From: CAWCGU01 sp963838095
GTDB lineage: Bacteria; Actinomycetota; Thermoleophilia; Solirubrobacterales; 70-9
Length of the DNA: 64,000 nucleotides
NCBI GenBank assembly: GCA_963838095.1
Contig: CAWIPO010000006.1
Location: forward strand, 806,001 to 870,000
Reading direction: 5' to 3'
In this document: positions 8,697 to 17,582 of the stretch, in pieces
How the letters are laid out: every line of letters begins with the position of its first letter
How positions within the stretch are numbered: the first letter of the stretch is position 1
Notes under the pieces: model-generated
The model's database searches: none
Told to the model about the DNA's origin: nothing
What the model saw: only the letters and a program-made list of their open reading frames with translations
Program-made: the position numbers and the translations under genes

Positions 8697-10153
8697 GCGG
8701 GTTCGGCGATCTCGGCCTGGCGCCCGAGATCATGCAGGCGCTGGACGAGCTCGGCTACGAGGAGCCGACCCCGATCCAGGAGCGTGCGATCCCGGCGCTG
8801 TTGGCCGGGGGGGACGTGCTCGGCCAGGCTCAGACCGGGACCGGCAAGACGGCCGCCTTCGGGCTTCCCCTGCTTCAGCACGTCGACCCAGCGTCGGATG
8901 AGGTGCAGGCGATCGTGCTGACGCCGACTCGCGAGCTCTGCATCCAGGTCACGCAGGCGCTGCGCGCCTACGCGGAGCACATCAAGGGCGTCGAGATCGT
9001 GGCCGTGTTCGGGGGCGCGCCGATCGCCTCACAGCGCGCACAGTTGCGAGGCGGCGCGCAGGTGGTGGTCGCAACCGTCGGCCGGATGAAGGACCTGATG
9101 CAGCGCCAGGCACTCGTGCTCACCGCCGCCCGCTACGTCGTCCTCGACGAGGCTGATGAGATGCTCGACCTCGGATTCATCGAGGACGTCGAGCGGATCC
9201 TGCGCATCTGCCCAAGCGGGCGCCAGACGGCGCTTTTCTCGGCCACGATGCCGCCGCCAGTCTCACGTCTTGCCGAGCAGTACATGTACGACCCGGAGCA
9301 GATCCGGATCGAGCCGAAGAAGCTGACCGTCGATGCAATCGCGCAGGCCTACGTCGAGGTGTCCGCGCGCGAGAAGAGGGACCGCCTGATCGAGGTGCTG
9401 AAGGCCGAGGATCCCGAGCAGGCGATCATCTTCTGTCGCACCAAGATCGGGACGGCGCGGCTGGACGAGCAGCTTCGAGCCAAAGGACTGAACTGCAAGG
9501 CCCTTCACGGCGACCTCACTCAGGGCCAGCGCGACGGCGTGATGATCGCATTCAAGGATCACCGTCTTCGCCTCCTGGTGGCGACCGATGTAGCCGCCCG
9601 CGGACTCGACATCGAGCACGTGACCCATGTCATCAACTACGACATCCCGAACTCGTCGGAGATGTACGTGCACCGGATCGGCCGCACCGGCCGCGTCGGG
9701 CGGACGGGCCGTGCGATCACCTTCGTCACTCCCGCCCAGCGCGAGGACCTGAAGCTGATAGAGCGCCAGAACCGCGTCCACATCGATCCCTGGGAATCCC
9801 CCGAGGAGCGCCTCGAGCACGCGCCGCCGCCGCGGCCCCGCGAGCACAAGAGGGAGAAGGCGGCCGTGGCCGAGACAGGCGATGGCCGGAAGGGCGATGG
9901 CGGCGAGGATGGGGGTGGCCGCGCGAAGCTGTTCGTCAACCGCGGCACGCGCAGCGAGCTCAGCGAAGAGGACATTCGCTGGGCGCTGGTCGAGGGAGCC
10001 GTGATCCCGGAGGAAGCGATCGACTCGATCCGAGTTCTCGAGCGCTTTTCCTTCGTCGAGCTCGATCCCGAGCAGGCCGAGCTGGCGCTCGACCGTCTCG
10101 ACGGGACCAAGATCAAGGGCAAGCCGATCCGGGTCGAGTACGCGCGCGGCTAG
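8693..10153 (+). CDS. DEAD-box ATP-dependent RNA helicase with DbpA-type RNA-binding tail
   Basis: A 486-residue DEAD-box helicase that unwinds RNA during ribosome assembly, cold adaptation or mRNA turnover. The motifs appear in order: Q motif PTPIQERAIPALL, Walker A AQTGTGKT, PTRELC, DEAD (near residue 150), SAT, ATDVAARGLDIEHV and HRIGRTGRVGRTGR. A charged linker (EHKREKAAVAETGDGRKGDG) leads to a C-terminal domain of about 75 residues (FVNRGTRSELSEEDIRWALV to IRVEYARG). That domain matches the DbpA/CsdA RNA-binding fold in layout. The overlap with the upstream oxidoreductase suggests one transcript. Confidence 0.93.
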   Translation: MSGFGDLGLAPEIMQALDELGYEEPTPIQERAIPALLAGGDVLGQAQTGTGKTAAFGLPLLQHVDPASDEVQAIVLTPTRELCIQVTQALRAYAEHIKGVEIVAVFGGAPIASQRAQLRGGAQVVVATVGRMKDLMQRQALVLTAARYVVLDEADEMLDLGFIEDVERILRICPSGRQTALFSATMPPPVSRLAEQYMYDPEQIRIEPKKLTVDAIAQAYVEVSAREKRDRLIEVLKAEDPEQAIIFCRTKIGTARLDEQLRAKGLNCKALHGDLTQGQRDGVMIAFKDHRLRLLVATDVAARGLDIEHVTHVINYDIPNSSEMYVHRIGRTGRVGRTGRAITFVTPAQREDLKLIERQNRVHIDPWESPEERLEHAPPPRPREHKREKAAVAETGDGRKGDGGEDGGGRAKLFVNRGTRSELSEEDIRWALVEGAVIPEEAIDSIRVLERFSFVELDPEQAELALDRLDGTKIKGKPIRVEYARG

Positions 10154-10184
10154 CCGTGCCCATCGCGCCGGTTAGGCACCCACC

Positions 10185-11027
10185 GTGCTCGGAATAGCCC
10201 TCGGCCTGGGCGCCAGCCTCTGCTGGGGTATCTCGGATTTCCTCGGCGGGCAGCTGAGCAGGCGCTTTTCGGCGCTCTCGGTGCTGATCGTCAGCCAGCC
10301 GATCGGCGCGGTGCTGGCGCTGATGGTGGCCCTGCTGGTCGCCGACGCGGGCCTGCCGGCCGAGCAGTTCGTGATCGCGATGGCGGGCGGTGGCGCGGTG
10401 CTCGCCGCGCTCGGAGCGTTCTACAAGGCGATGGCGCTCGGCTCGGTCAGCGTCGTCGCGACGATCGGAGCGCTGGGAATCGTGGTCCCAGTCGTCGCGG
10501 GAATCGCGAGGGGGGAGACCCCGGATGCCCTCCAGGGCGCCGGGGCGGCGCTGACGATCGGCGGCGTGCTGCTGGTGGCGCGCGAGCCCGACCCGGAATG
10601 GCGGCGAGCGAACCGGGCGAGCGTAGGGCTGGCCGCTCTGGCTGCGCTCGGCTTCGGAGTCTTCATTCTCGCGATCGACGAGGCCGCCAGCTACAGCACT
10701 TCCTGGTCGATCGTCGCCGCCCGCGTCGGGGGCGTCTCGTTGCTCATCGTCGCCGCGCTGGCGTTGCGACCGAAGATCCCACGCGCGCGCGGAAGGGTGC
10801 TCGGGGCGCTGCTGGTGATCGGGGTGTTCGACGTCGCCGCGAACTCGCTGTTCGCGGTGGCGACGACGGAAGGTTTGCTGCCTCTGGTGGCGGTGGCAGG
10901 CTCGATGTACTCGGCGGTTACCGTGCTCCTTGCGCGGGTGTTCCTAGCGGAGCGCCTTGCAGGTCCTCAGCAGGTAGGGGTGGCGGTGGCGCTCGCCGGA
11001 GTCGCGCTGATCGCCGCCGGCGCCTAG
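10185..11027 (+). CDS. EamA/DMT-family membrane transporter
   Basis: A 280-residue integral membrane protein with about ten predicted helices arranged as two EamA repeats (first repeat from LGIALGLGASLCWGISDFLG; second starts near ALAALGFGVFILAIDEAA). Drug/metabolite transporters of this type export amino acids, nucleosides or drugs, and the substrate cannot be inferred. It starts at GTG 10185, 31 bp after the helicase stop. Its stop shares a CTAG palindrome with the convergent HAD hydrolase gene. Confidence 0.85.
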   Translation: MLGIALGLGASLCWGISDFLGGQLSRRFSALSVLIVSQPIGAVLALMVALLVADAGLPAEQFVIAMAGGGAVLAALGAFYKAMALGSVSVVATIGALGIVVPVVAGIARGETPDALQGAGAALTIGGVLLVAREPDPEWRRANRASVGLAALAALGFGVFILAIDEAASYSTSWSIVAARVGGVSLLIVAALALRPKIPRARGRVLGALLVIGVFDVAANSLFAVATTEGLLPLVAVAGSMYSAVTVLLARVFLAERLAGPQQVGVAVALAGVALIAAGA

Positions 11028-11644
11028 CTCAAGCCGAGCCCTAAGAGCTCGCCCAACCGCAACAGCGTTCCCTCGACCCCCCGGTGCAGCACCGCCGTCA
11101 TCCCCACCGCCTCCGCCCCCGCACAGTTCTCCCGCAGGTCGTCGACGAACACGGCCTCGCCCGGCGCGACCCCCAGGCGCTCGCACGCCAGCATGTAGAT
11201 CTCGGGCTGGGGCTTGTGCAACCCGACGTCGCCCGAGATCACGGTGGCGTCGAAGATCTCCATCGGCGCGCGTTCGTAAATCCCGGTCCCCCACGAGTTG
11301 CTGATCAGCCCGGTCTTTATTCCCTCGGCGCCTGCCTTTTGGACCGCCGCAACCATCCGCTCCTCCGGCCGCAGCCCGGCGAACAGGCGCCCGATCAGGC
11401 CCTCGGTGCTTTCGACCCCCAGGAGCTGGCCGAACTGAGCTTCGAAGGCAGCGTCTTCCAACCCACCCATCTCCAGCTCGCGCAGCAGCGCCAGCGCCCG
11501 CTCGTCGCCGCGGAACAGGTTCTTGACCGTCTCCGGATCCAGCCCCTCCGCCTCGCAGAACGCGGCGAACGCCGTCCAGATGTCCGTCGTCAGCACGCCG
11601 CCGAAGTCGACGATCAGCGCGGTGTGGCGGCGGTTCGTGGACAT
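11024..11644 (-). CDS. HAD-superfamily hydrolase
   Basis: A 206-residue haloacid dehalogenase-like phosphatase. Motif I is degenerate at the start (VDFGGVLTTDIW, with the nucleophile Asp in DFGGVL), motif II is LISNSWG, and motifs III/IV are KPQPEIYMLACERLG with VFVDDLRENCAGAEAVGM. The helical cap lies between residues 20 and 95. Sequences of this layout resemble the phosphatase-like N-terminal domain of epoxide hydrolase 2 and ACAD10. ACAD10-type fusions pair this domain with an aminoglycoside-phosphotransferase-like domain, and the divergent neighbour at 11656 is just such a kinase-like protein. A shared pathway is therefore plausible (inferred). Confidence 0.88.
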   Translation of the reverse strand: MSTNRRHTALIVDFGGVLTTDIWTAFAAFCEAEGLDPETVKNLFRGDERALALLRELEMGGLEDAAFEAQFGQLLGVESTEGLIGRLFAGLRPEERMVAAVQKAGAEGIKTGLISNSWGTGIYERAPMEIFDATVISGDVGLHKPQPEIYMLACERLGVAPGEAVFVDDLRENCAGAEAVGMTAVLHRGVEGTLLRLGELLGLGLS

Positions 11645-11655
11645 ATGCTTGGGCC

Positions 11656-12726
11656 GTGGCCGAGGAGGAAGCTAGCGCCAGCGCGGTCTCGGACGTCCCG
11701 GAGGGGATCGACCGCGCCGGCGTCGAGCGCTGGTTCGAGCAGAACGCCGGCGACGTCGCGCTGCCGCTGAGCTTCCAGCGCATCGCCGGAGGGCGCTCGA
11801 ACATGACCTACTCGGTTCGCGACGCGACCGGCCGCGCCTGGGCGCTCCGGCGCCCGCCGCTCGGCGAGCGCTTGGCCTCGGCACACGACATGGGCCGCGA
11901 GCATCGGGTGATCGCGGCCCTACAGGAGACCGACGTCCCGGTCCCGCCGATCGTCGGCCTATGTGACGACGAATCCGTGAACGGAGCCCCGTTCTACGTG
12001 ATGGGGTTCGTCGAGGGCCCGATCCTCCGCACCCGCGAAGAGGCCGAGCCCTTCGACGAGGCGCAGCGGCGCGCGATCGGCGAGCGGGTGGCCGACACGC
12101 TGGCGGCGATCCACGCGGTCGAGCCCGACGCAGTCGGTCTCGGCGAGCTGGGTAAGAAGCAGGACTACGTCGCCCGCCAGCTCCACCGCTGGCACGGGCA
12201 GTGGGAGAAGTCGAAGACGCGCGAGCTGGAGCTGGTCGACGACGTCCACCGCCGCCTCCAGGCCCGAATCCCCCAACAGAGGCCGGCGACGATCGTCCAC
12301 GGCGACTACCGCCTCGACAACATGATCCTCACGCCCGACGGCGAGGTCGCCGCGGTAGTCGACTGGGAGCTGTGCACGCTCGGCGACCCGCTCGCCGACG
12401 TCGGGATGCTGATGGTCTATTGGGCTGAGGAGGGCGACGAATTCTCGGCGCTGCTCGACGCCGCCACGACCACGCCCGGGTTCCCCAACCGGGAGCAGCT
12501 CAAGGCGCGCTACGGGGAGCGCTCGGGTCGGGACCTCTCACAGCTCGACTACTACGTCGCGCTCGGCTACTGGAGGCTGGCGATCATCCTCGAGGGCGTC
12601 TTCGCCCGCTTCGCGGCCGGCCAGTACGGAAAGGACAGCGACCCCGAAGAGCGCTTCGGCGAGTCGCAGAAGGTGGTGGAGAGGCTGGCGGCCGCCGCCG
12701 ACGAGGCCGAGCGCCGGCTCGGCTGA
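11656..12726 (+). CDS. Phosphotransferase of the APH/ACAD10-like family
   Basis: A 356-residue protein of the aminoglycoside-phosphotransferase/choline-kinase fold. The N-lobe contains FQRIAGGRSNMTYSVRDATG. The catalytic loop is IVHGDYRLDNMILTPDG (Brenner HGDxxxxN), and the metal-binding motif is VAAVVDWELCTLGDPLADVG. This subfamily sits beside or is fused to acyl-CoA dehydrogenases and is thought to phosphorylate hydroxyacyl-CoAs before dehydration. The divergent HAD hydrolase and the several acyl-CoA dehydrogenases in this window fit that role. The start is GTG at 11656, only 11 bp from the divergent HAD start, so both promoters must overlap coding DNA. Confidence 0.88.
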   Translation: MAEEEASASAVSDVPEGIDRAGVERWFEQNAGDVALPLSFQRIAGGRSNMTYSVRDATGRAWALRRPPLGERLASAHDMGREHRVIAALQETDVPVPPIVGLCDDESVNGAPFYVMGFVEGPILRTREEAEPFDEAQRRAIGERVADTLAAIHAVEPDAVGLGELGKKQDYVARQLHRWHGQWEKSKTRELELVDDVHRRLQARIPQQRPATIVHGDYRLDNMILTPDGEVAAVVDWELCTLGDPLADVGMLMVYWAEEGDEFSALLDAATTTPGFPNREQLKARYGERSGRDLSQLDYYVALGYWRLAIILEGVFARFAAGQYGKDSDPEERFGESQKVVERLAAAADEAERRLG

Positions 12727-12753
12727 ACCGCTGCAGCGTTCGCAGCGACAGGC

Positions 12754-13416
12754 TCAGGTGGGGGTGACGTCCTCGCATCCGTTCGGGCGCGGGTCACGGT
12801 CCTCGTCTACGAACGCGTCGTCGAGCCTGCCGGCGCCGCACGAGATCACGAGGTCGGGGCCGCTGCCCTGCTCGGACGCGTCGATGTCGTCGTTCCCGCC
12901 GCCTCCGTAGAACTCGTCGCTGCCGAGATCGAACAGACTCCCGAGATCATCGTCGCCGGCTTTGCCGCTGATGATGTCGTCGCCGCCGTCGCCGGCGAGG
13001 TCGTCATCGAAGCGCCCGCCCACGATCACGTCCGTGCCGCTCCCGCCCGAGACGTCCGCACCCGTCAGCACGCTTCTCGAGATCTGCACCCGGTCGCTCC
13101 CCTCGCGGGTGCCGATCTCGATCCGGGAGTCGGAGGGGCTGAGGCAGCGAACGCGCCCCGGGGTCAGCCGCTCGCAGGCCCTCGTCGCGATTCCGCTGGT
13201 ATCGGTGATCAAAAACGTGCCGAGCACGGGCTCGTAGGCGACGCTGATCTGGTTCGGCCCACTCGTGCCGACGATCTCGATCGCGCCCGGCAGCCCGAGG
13301 CTGTCGTCCGGGGGGATGACAGAAACGCGCGTCGCCTGCGCCGGCGTGGCACCCGCCAGCGTCCCGGCAAGCACGCACGCGATCGCCCCCACGCGAAGCG
13401 CTCTCCCTGCACTCAT
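12754..13416 (-). CDS. Secreted hemolysin-type calcium-binding repeat protein
   Basis: A 220-residue secreted protein. The N-terminal signal peptide (ALRVGAIACVLAGTLAGATPAQA) is followed by a beta-rich domain of about 90 residues. Acidic RTX-like nonapeptide repeats then run from about residue 115 (GGSGTDVIVGGRFDDDLAGD, GGDDIISGKAGDDDLG, GGGGNDDID). RTX repeats fold as calcium-loaded parallel beta-rolls. Only three to four repeats are present. Three Cys in the C-terminal part (SCGAGRLDD, NGCEDVTPT) may form disulfides. No export operon is nearby, so the Sec route is likely. The role is unknown. Confidence 0.8.
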   Translation of the reverse strand: MSAGRALRVGAIACVLAGTLAGATPAQATRVSVIPPDDSLGLPGAIEIVGTSGPNQISVAYEPVLGTFLITDTSGIATRACERLTPGRVRCLSPSDSRIEIGTREGSDRVQISRSVLTGADVSGGSGTDVIVGGRFDDDLAGDGGDDIISGKAGDDDLGSLFDLGSDEFYGGGGNDDIDASEQGSGPDLVISCGAGRLDDAFVDEDRDPRPNGCEDVTPT

Positions 13417-13438
13417 CCCCGGAATCGTAGAAGGCGGG

Positions 13439-14691
13439 TCAGGCGACCGGAGCGCCGGCGGCCTCGCGCTCGGCCTCGGCCTGCTTCGCCCACCGGTTCA
13501 GCTCCCGGCGGGCGATCACCATCTTGTGCACCTCGTCCGGTCCGTCGGCGACCTTCAGCATCCGGCTGAAGCGCCACATCCCAGCGAGCGGGGTGTCGTC
13601 TGACATCCCAAGCGCGCCGTGGACCTGGATCGCGCGATCGAGCACGTCCATGACCACGTTCGCCGCCACGACCTTGATCATCGAGATCTCCTGGCGCGCG
13701 GCGCGCTTGCCGGCCGTGTCCATCTTCCACGCCGCCATCAGCGTCAGCAGCCGCGCCTGGTCGGTTTCCATCCGCGACTTCGCGATGAAGTCCTGGATGA
13801 ACTGCTTCTCGGCCAGCTTGCCGCCGTGGGTCTCGCGCTCGTTGGCGCGCCGGCACATCATCTCGATCGCCCGCTCGCAGCTTCCGATCGCGCGCATGCA
13901 GTGGTGGATGCGCCCGGGGCCGAGCCGGTCCTGAGCGATCACGAACCCGGCCTGCTGCGGGCCGAGCAGGTTGGCGGCGGGGACGCGGCAGTCCTCGTAG
14001 AGGATCTCGCAGTGGCCCGGGCCGCCGTCGTGGCCCATCACGGGCACGGGGCGGACCAGGTTGAAGCCCGGGTTGTCCACCGGCACGCAGATCATGCTCG
14101 CGCGCGCGTAGGGCGGAGCGTCGGGGTCGGTAACGCACATCACGATCGCCACCGCGGCGCCGACCGCGCCGGAGGTGAACCACTTGTGGCCGTTGATCAC
14201 CCACTCCTCGCCGTCGAGCTCCGCCCGGGTCTGCAACGTGGTCGGATCGGAGCCGGAGACATCGGGCTCGGTCATCGAGAAGCAGCTTCTGATCTCGCCG
14301 TCGAGCAGCGGCTCCAGCCAGCGCTCGTGCTGCTCGTCCGTGCCGTGCTCGGCGAGGATCTCCATATTGCCTGTGTCGGGTGCCGAGCAGTTGAAGGCCA
14401 TCGGCGCGATCGCCGGGCTGCGGCCCATCTCCTCGCACAGCAGCCCGTACTCCCAGTTGGTCAAGCCCGGCGCCGTAGCGCCGGCTCGTCGGGCAGGAAC
14501 AGGTTCCAGAGACCCTCGTCGCGAGCCTTGGCGCGGATCCCGATCAGGATCTCGGGGTACGGGACCCCGGGACGGACCTCGTCATCGAGCGCCCGCAGCG
14601 CTTCGGCCTCGTTCGGGTAGACGTGCTCGTCCATGAACGCGCGAATCCGTTCGCGAAGCTCTTCTACGCGCGGGGACGGGGCGAAGTCCAT
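13439..14691 (-). pseudogene. Acyl-CoA dehydrogenase, frameshifted near 14465
   Basis: The N-terminal segment (MDFAPSPRVEELRERIRAFM to GLWNLFLPDEP) is in one frame. The rest (GLTNWEYGLLCEEMGRSPAI to the C-terminus) is in another, with the switch between about 14461 and 14475. Joined, they make a typical acyl-CoA dehydrogenase of about 415 residues, the kind that oxidises long or branched acyl-CoAs. Visible blocks are CFSMTEPDVSGSDPTTLQTR, VINGHKWFTSGAVG, PARG-less beta domain, and VHGALGMSDDTPLAGMWRFS. One missing base (or a pair of indels) explains the break. The motifs on both sides are intact, so a sequence error is more likely than a dead gene. Confidence 0.8.
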
Positions 14692-14701
14692 CTCGAGCAG
14701 C

Positions 14702-15616
14702 CTACCCTGGCGCGCTGGTCGCCGCCGGAGGAGCTTTGCGACCGGCGCGAGAGACAGAGATCGCCTGGATCGCGAACAGCGCCCCGACGATCACGGCCCC
14801 GATCGCGACCGCCGGAATGACGATGTCGGGGCTTCCCTCCTTCACCACCAGCGTCGTTCCGGAGGCGATCAGCACGAGCGCAAGGGCGCGGCGCAGGAGC
14901 CCCTGTGGGACGCGTACCGCGAGCATCCCGCCGAGCAGCACCCCCGGCACCGAGCCGATGAGGATGTTGCCGGCGAGAACGAAATCGACGTTGCCGCCCA
15001 CCCAGTGCGCGATTCCTGCCGCCCACAGCAGTACCGCCGCGTGGAAGATGTCGGTCCCGACGACTCGCTGCGGCGTCAGCCGGAAGATCGCGATCAGCCC
15101 GACGGCGATCAGCGTCCCGCTGCCTGCGGAGGTGAGCCCGATAACGAAGCCGGTGGTCATCCCGAGGATCACGGCCGCGATGATGTGGCGGCGGTAGAGA
15201 TGCAGGGCGTAGCGCTCGGCGATCACGTCCTTGAAGAACACCGACCGCAGCAGCGTCGCAATCCCCACCACCAGCAACGTCCCGCCGAGCATTCCGAGCA
15301 CGAGCGTGTCGAGCGTGTCCTCGCCGTAGTTGCGCTGGAGAATCTCGATCACGTAGACGCCCGCGACTGCCGACGGCACGCTGCCTATGGCCATCCAAAA
15401 CGCGAGCCCGCGGTGAACGGTCTTCAGACGCAGATGCTGGAAGCCGCCGACGGTCTTCGTCACCGCGGCGTAGAAGATGTCGGTGCCGATCGCGGTCACG
15501 GGTGAGATCCCGAAGATCAGGATCAGCATCGGCGTCATCAGCGACGCCCCGCCCATGCCGGTCATGCCGACGAGCAACCCGATACCGAGCCCGAAGATGA
15601 TGATCGCTGGGTCCAA
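14702..15616 (-). CDS. TauE/SafE-family sulfite/sulfonate exporter
   Basis: A 304-residue membrane protein with about eight hydrophobic helices in two related halves, each starting with a glycine-rich helix (IIIFGLGIGLLVGMTGMGGA; VILGMTTGFVIGLTSAGSGT). The family exports sulfite, sulfoacetate or related anions. It lies beside an Rrf2 regulator and the sulfate-assimilation genes, which supports a role in clearing excess sulfite or importing/exporting sulfur anions. The start is TTG at 15616. The perfect inverted repeat at 15640-15656 lies 24 bp upstream and may be its operator. Confidence 0.87.
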   Translation of the reverse strand: MDPAIIIFGLGIGLLVGMTGMGGASLMTPMLILIFGISPVTAIGTDIFYAAVTKTVGGFQHLRLKTVHRGLAFWMAIGSVPSAVAGVYVIEILQRNYGEDTLDTLVLGMLGGTLLVVGIATLLRSVFFKDVIAERYALHLYRRHIIAAVILGMTTGFVIGLTSAGSGTLIAVGLIAIFRLTPQRVVGTDIFHAAVLLWAAGIAHWVGGNVDFVLAGNILIGSVPGVLLGGMLAVRVPQGLLRRALALVLIASGTTLVVKEGSPDIVIPAVAIGAVIVGALFAIQAISVSRAGRKAPPAATSAPG

Positions 15617-15639
15617 CGGTGTTCCGTCAGGGAAGGTTC

Positions 15640-15656
15640 TTGACCTATTCGGTCAA
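15640..15656 (-). promoter_or_regulatory. Perfect inverted repeat, putative operator for the TauE/SafE gene
   Basis: TTGACC-GAATA-GGTCAA is a 6-bp perfect dyad with a 5-bp spacer, lying between the Rrf2 gene (ends 15693) and the TauE/SafE start (15616). A near copy precedes citrate synthase (4682-4698). The AT-rich site is conspicuous in otherwise very GC-rich DNA. The size suits a dimeric winged-helix regulator such as the adjacent Rrf2 protein, but no binding-site consensus that I know of matches it exactly. Confidence 0.5.
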
Positions 15657-15692
15657 AAGGGAGCGGCGAAAGGGTAGCGGAGCCGGATCCGG

Positions 15693-16151
15693 CTATCGCG
15701 AGGACCAGGCGCCCGGCTCGTCCAGAAGCGCGCGGATCTCCGGCGGCAGGTCGCCGTTTCGGACCTGCTCGAGGGTCAGTCGCTCAAGGACTGCCCTCAG
15801 ATTGGCGCGGACCGCGATCCAGACGTCCCGCAGGTGCTCGGCGTGGCCTTTGTACGCGGTCGTCTCGGGGGCGACGTCGTGGATGTTGGCGAGCGGCCCC
15901 TCGACGGCGCGGATCACGTCCGCGATCGTGATCTCGGCGGCGGGGCGCGTGAGCCAGTAGCCGCCGCGGATCCCGCGCTTGGCGCGGACGATGTCGTGAT
16001 GCTTCAGCTCCAGCAGGATGTGCTCGAGGAACTGGAGCGGGATCTCCTGAGCCGCGGCGAGCTTCTCCCCCTTCATCGGCGAGTCGCCGTTCGTCCCCGC
16101 GAGCTCGAGCGTGGCCCGGACCGCGTAGTCGGCCTTGGCGCTGATACGCAT
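15693..16151 (-). CDS. Rrf2-family transcriptional regulator (cysteine-free, CymR-like)
   Basis: A 152-residue winged-helix regulator beginning MRISAKADYAVRATLELAG, the standard Rrf2 opening, with the recognition region LEHILLELKHHDIVRAKRGIRGGYWLTRP. It contains no cysteine at all, so it cannot carry the Fe-S cluster of IscR/NsrR/RsrR. CymR, the cysteine-metabolism repressor of Firmicutes, is likewise cluster-free. Position between a TauE/SafE exporter and the cysC-sat-cysH-sulfite reductase genes supports control of sulfur supply (inferred). The start was set at the ATG at 16151 because the domain begins there; an in-frame upstream extension is possible. Confidence 0.88.
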   Translation of the reverse strand: MRISAKADYAVRATLELAGTNGDSPMKGEKLAAAQEIPLQFLEHILLELKHHDIVRAKRGIRGGYWLTRPAAEITIADVIRAVEGPLANIHDVAPETTAYKGHAEHLRDVWIAVRANLRAVLERLTLEQVRNGDLPPEIRALLDEPGAWSSR

Positions 16152-16219
16152 GGGGACATTGTTGCCCATTTCGATCGAGAAAGCGGTTTCGGTCGGTGTT
16201 CGCCACAATTCGTGCCGCA

Positions 16220-17038
16220 GTGATCGATCTCCAATCCCACAGCACCGTCTCCGACGGCGAGCTGGCGCCCGCCGACGTCGCGCGCTCGGCCGCCGCGGCG
16301 GGAGTGACGGTGATGTCGCTCACCGACCACGACGGGATCGCGGGCGTCGAGGAGGCGAGCGCCGCAGCTGCCGAGGCCGGGGTCGAGAACGTCCCGGCGC
16401 TGGAGATGTCGTGCGTGCACAAGTACTCAGAGGACCTGCACATCGTCGGCTACTGGGTGGACCTGGAGACGATCGCCCCCGCGTGCGTGCGCGCCCAGCA
16501 GGAGCGAATCGACCGCGCGAAGGAGATCATCGAGCGGCTGAACAACTTCGGCGTCGAGGTCACCTTCGAGGACGCGATCGCGAAGGCCGGCGCCGCCGAC
16601 GCGATCGGCCGCCCCCACATCGCCAAGGCCGCGGGCGCCGGCTCCGACCTCGGCCCCTTTTTCGAGGAGTACCTGGTCCCGGGCGCGAAGGCATTCGTCT
16701 CGCGCAAGTGGCCCAGCGCGGAGCAGGCGGTGGAGCTGATCCACGAGGCGGGCGGAGTTGCAGTCGTCGCCCACCCGTACTGGGATGTCCAGCAGCCCGA
16801 CCAGGTCCGCGACCTGGTCGAGAGCCTCGTCCGCGACGTTGGCCTCGACGGAATCGAGAGCTTCTACCCGCCGCACACGAAGGCGCAGACAGCGCACTGC
16901 CTGGAGCTGTGCGAGGAGTTCAACCTCGTCCCGACCGCCTCATCCGACTTCCACGGCCCGAACCACAAGTCGTTCCCGAACTGGCTCGCGTACCAGACCT
17001 ACGGCCTCGGCGAGCCGCAGCTGCCGCCGCGGCCCTAG
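16220..17038 (+). CDS. PHP-domain phosphoesterase (3',5'-nucleotide bisphosphatase / RNase AM type)
   Basis: A 272-residue PHP metal-dependent hydrolase. The metal-binding motifs are IDLQSHSTVSDG at the N-terminus, LTDHDGIAG, the Glu in VPALEMSCVHKY, VAHPYWD and SSDFHGPNHK. Characterised relatives (YciV/TrpH, Cv1693) hydrolyse 3',5'-bisphosphonucleotides such as pAp and the 5' ends of RNA. pAp is the by-product of PAPS-dependent sulfur assimilation, and this gene converges on cysC (stops share CTAG), so pAp removal is an attractive role. GTG 16220 was chosen because the domain starts immediately; GTG 16196 is possible. Confidence 0.85.
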   Translation: MIDLQSHSTVSDGELAPADVARSAAAAGVTVMSLTDHDGIAGVEEASAAAAEAGVENVPALEMSCVHKYSEDLHIVGYWVDLETIAPACVRAQQERIDRAKEIIERLNNFGVEVTFEDAIAKAGAADAIGRPHIAKAAGAGSDLGPFFEEYLVPGAKAFVSRKWPSAEQAVELIHEAGGVAVVAHPYWDVQQPDQVRDLVESLVRDVGLDGIESFYPPHTKAQTAHCLELCEEFNLVPTASSDFHGPNHKSFPNWLAYQTYGLGEPQLPPRP

Positions 17039-17578
17039 CCAGCGGCGGGAATCAGCTGGTTCTCCTCGAGATAGTCGAGGATCTCGTGCGCCGACTCCTC
17101 GGGCGAGCGGCCCTCGGTCTCGATCCGAAGCTCGGGGTTCTCGGGCGCCTCGTACGGGTCGGAGACGCCCGTGAACTCCTTGATCTCGCCCGAGCGGGCC
17201 TTCGCGTACAGGCCCTTGATGTCGCGGGCCTCGCACTCCTCGAGCGAGGTGGCGACGTGGACCTCGACGAAGCGACCGTCCATCAACGCGCGGGCCTCAT
17301 CGCGGATCTCGCGGTAGGGCGAGATTGCGGCCGTGATCACGGGGGTGCCGTGCTTGGAGACCAGGTCGGCGACGAACGCGATCCGGCGGATGTTGGTGTC
17401 GCGGTCCTCCTTCGAGAAGCCGAGGCCTTTGGAGAGGTGGGTTGCGAACCGTGTCGCCGTCGAGCACCTCGATCGGGACGTCGCGTCGCTCGAACTCCTC
17501 TACGAGGACCTCGGCGATCGTTGTCTTGCCCGAGCCGGATAGGCCGGTGAACCAGAGGGTGAAGCCCTTGTGAGCCAT
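17035..17578 (-). pseudogene. cysC: Adenylylsulfate (APS) kinase, frameshifted near 17440
   Basis: APS kinase phosphorylates adenylylsulfate to PAPS. The N-terminal part (MAHKGFTLWFTGLSGSGKTT, P-loop) is in one frame to VLDGDTVRN. The rest (GLGFSKEDR, then TPVITAAISPYREIRDEARA and EVHVATSLEECEARDIKGLY) is one base over. One extra C in the AACCCACC stretch at about 17439-17442 explains the shift; the corrected protein is 180 residues, the normal length. It follows sat by 4 bp, so the two were co-transcribed. A sequence error is the simplest reading. Confidence 0.88.
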
Positions 17579-17582
17579 TGCT

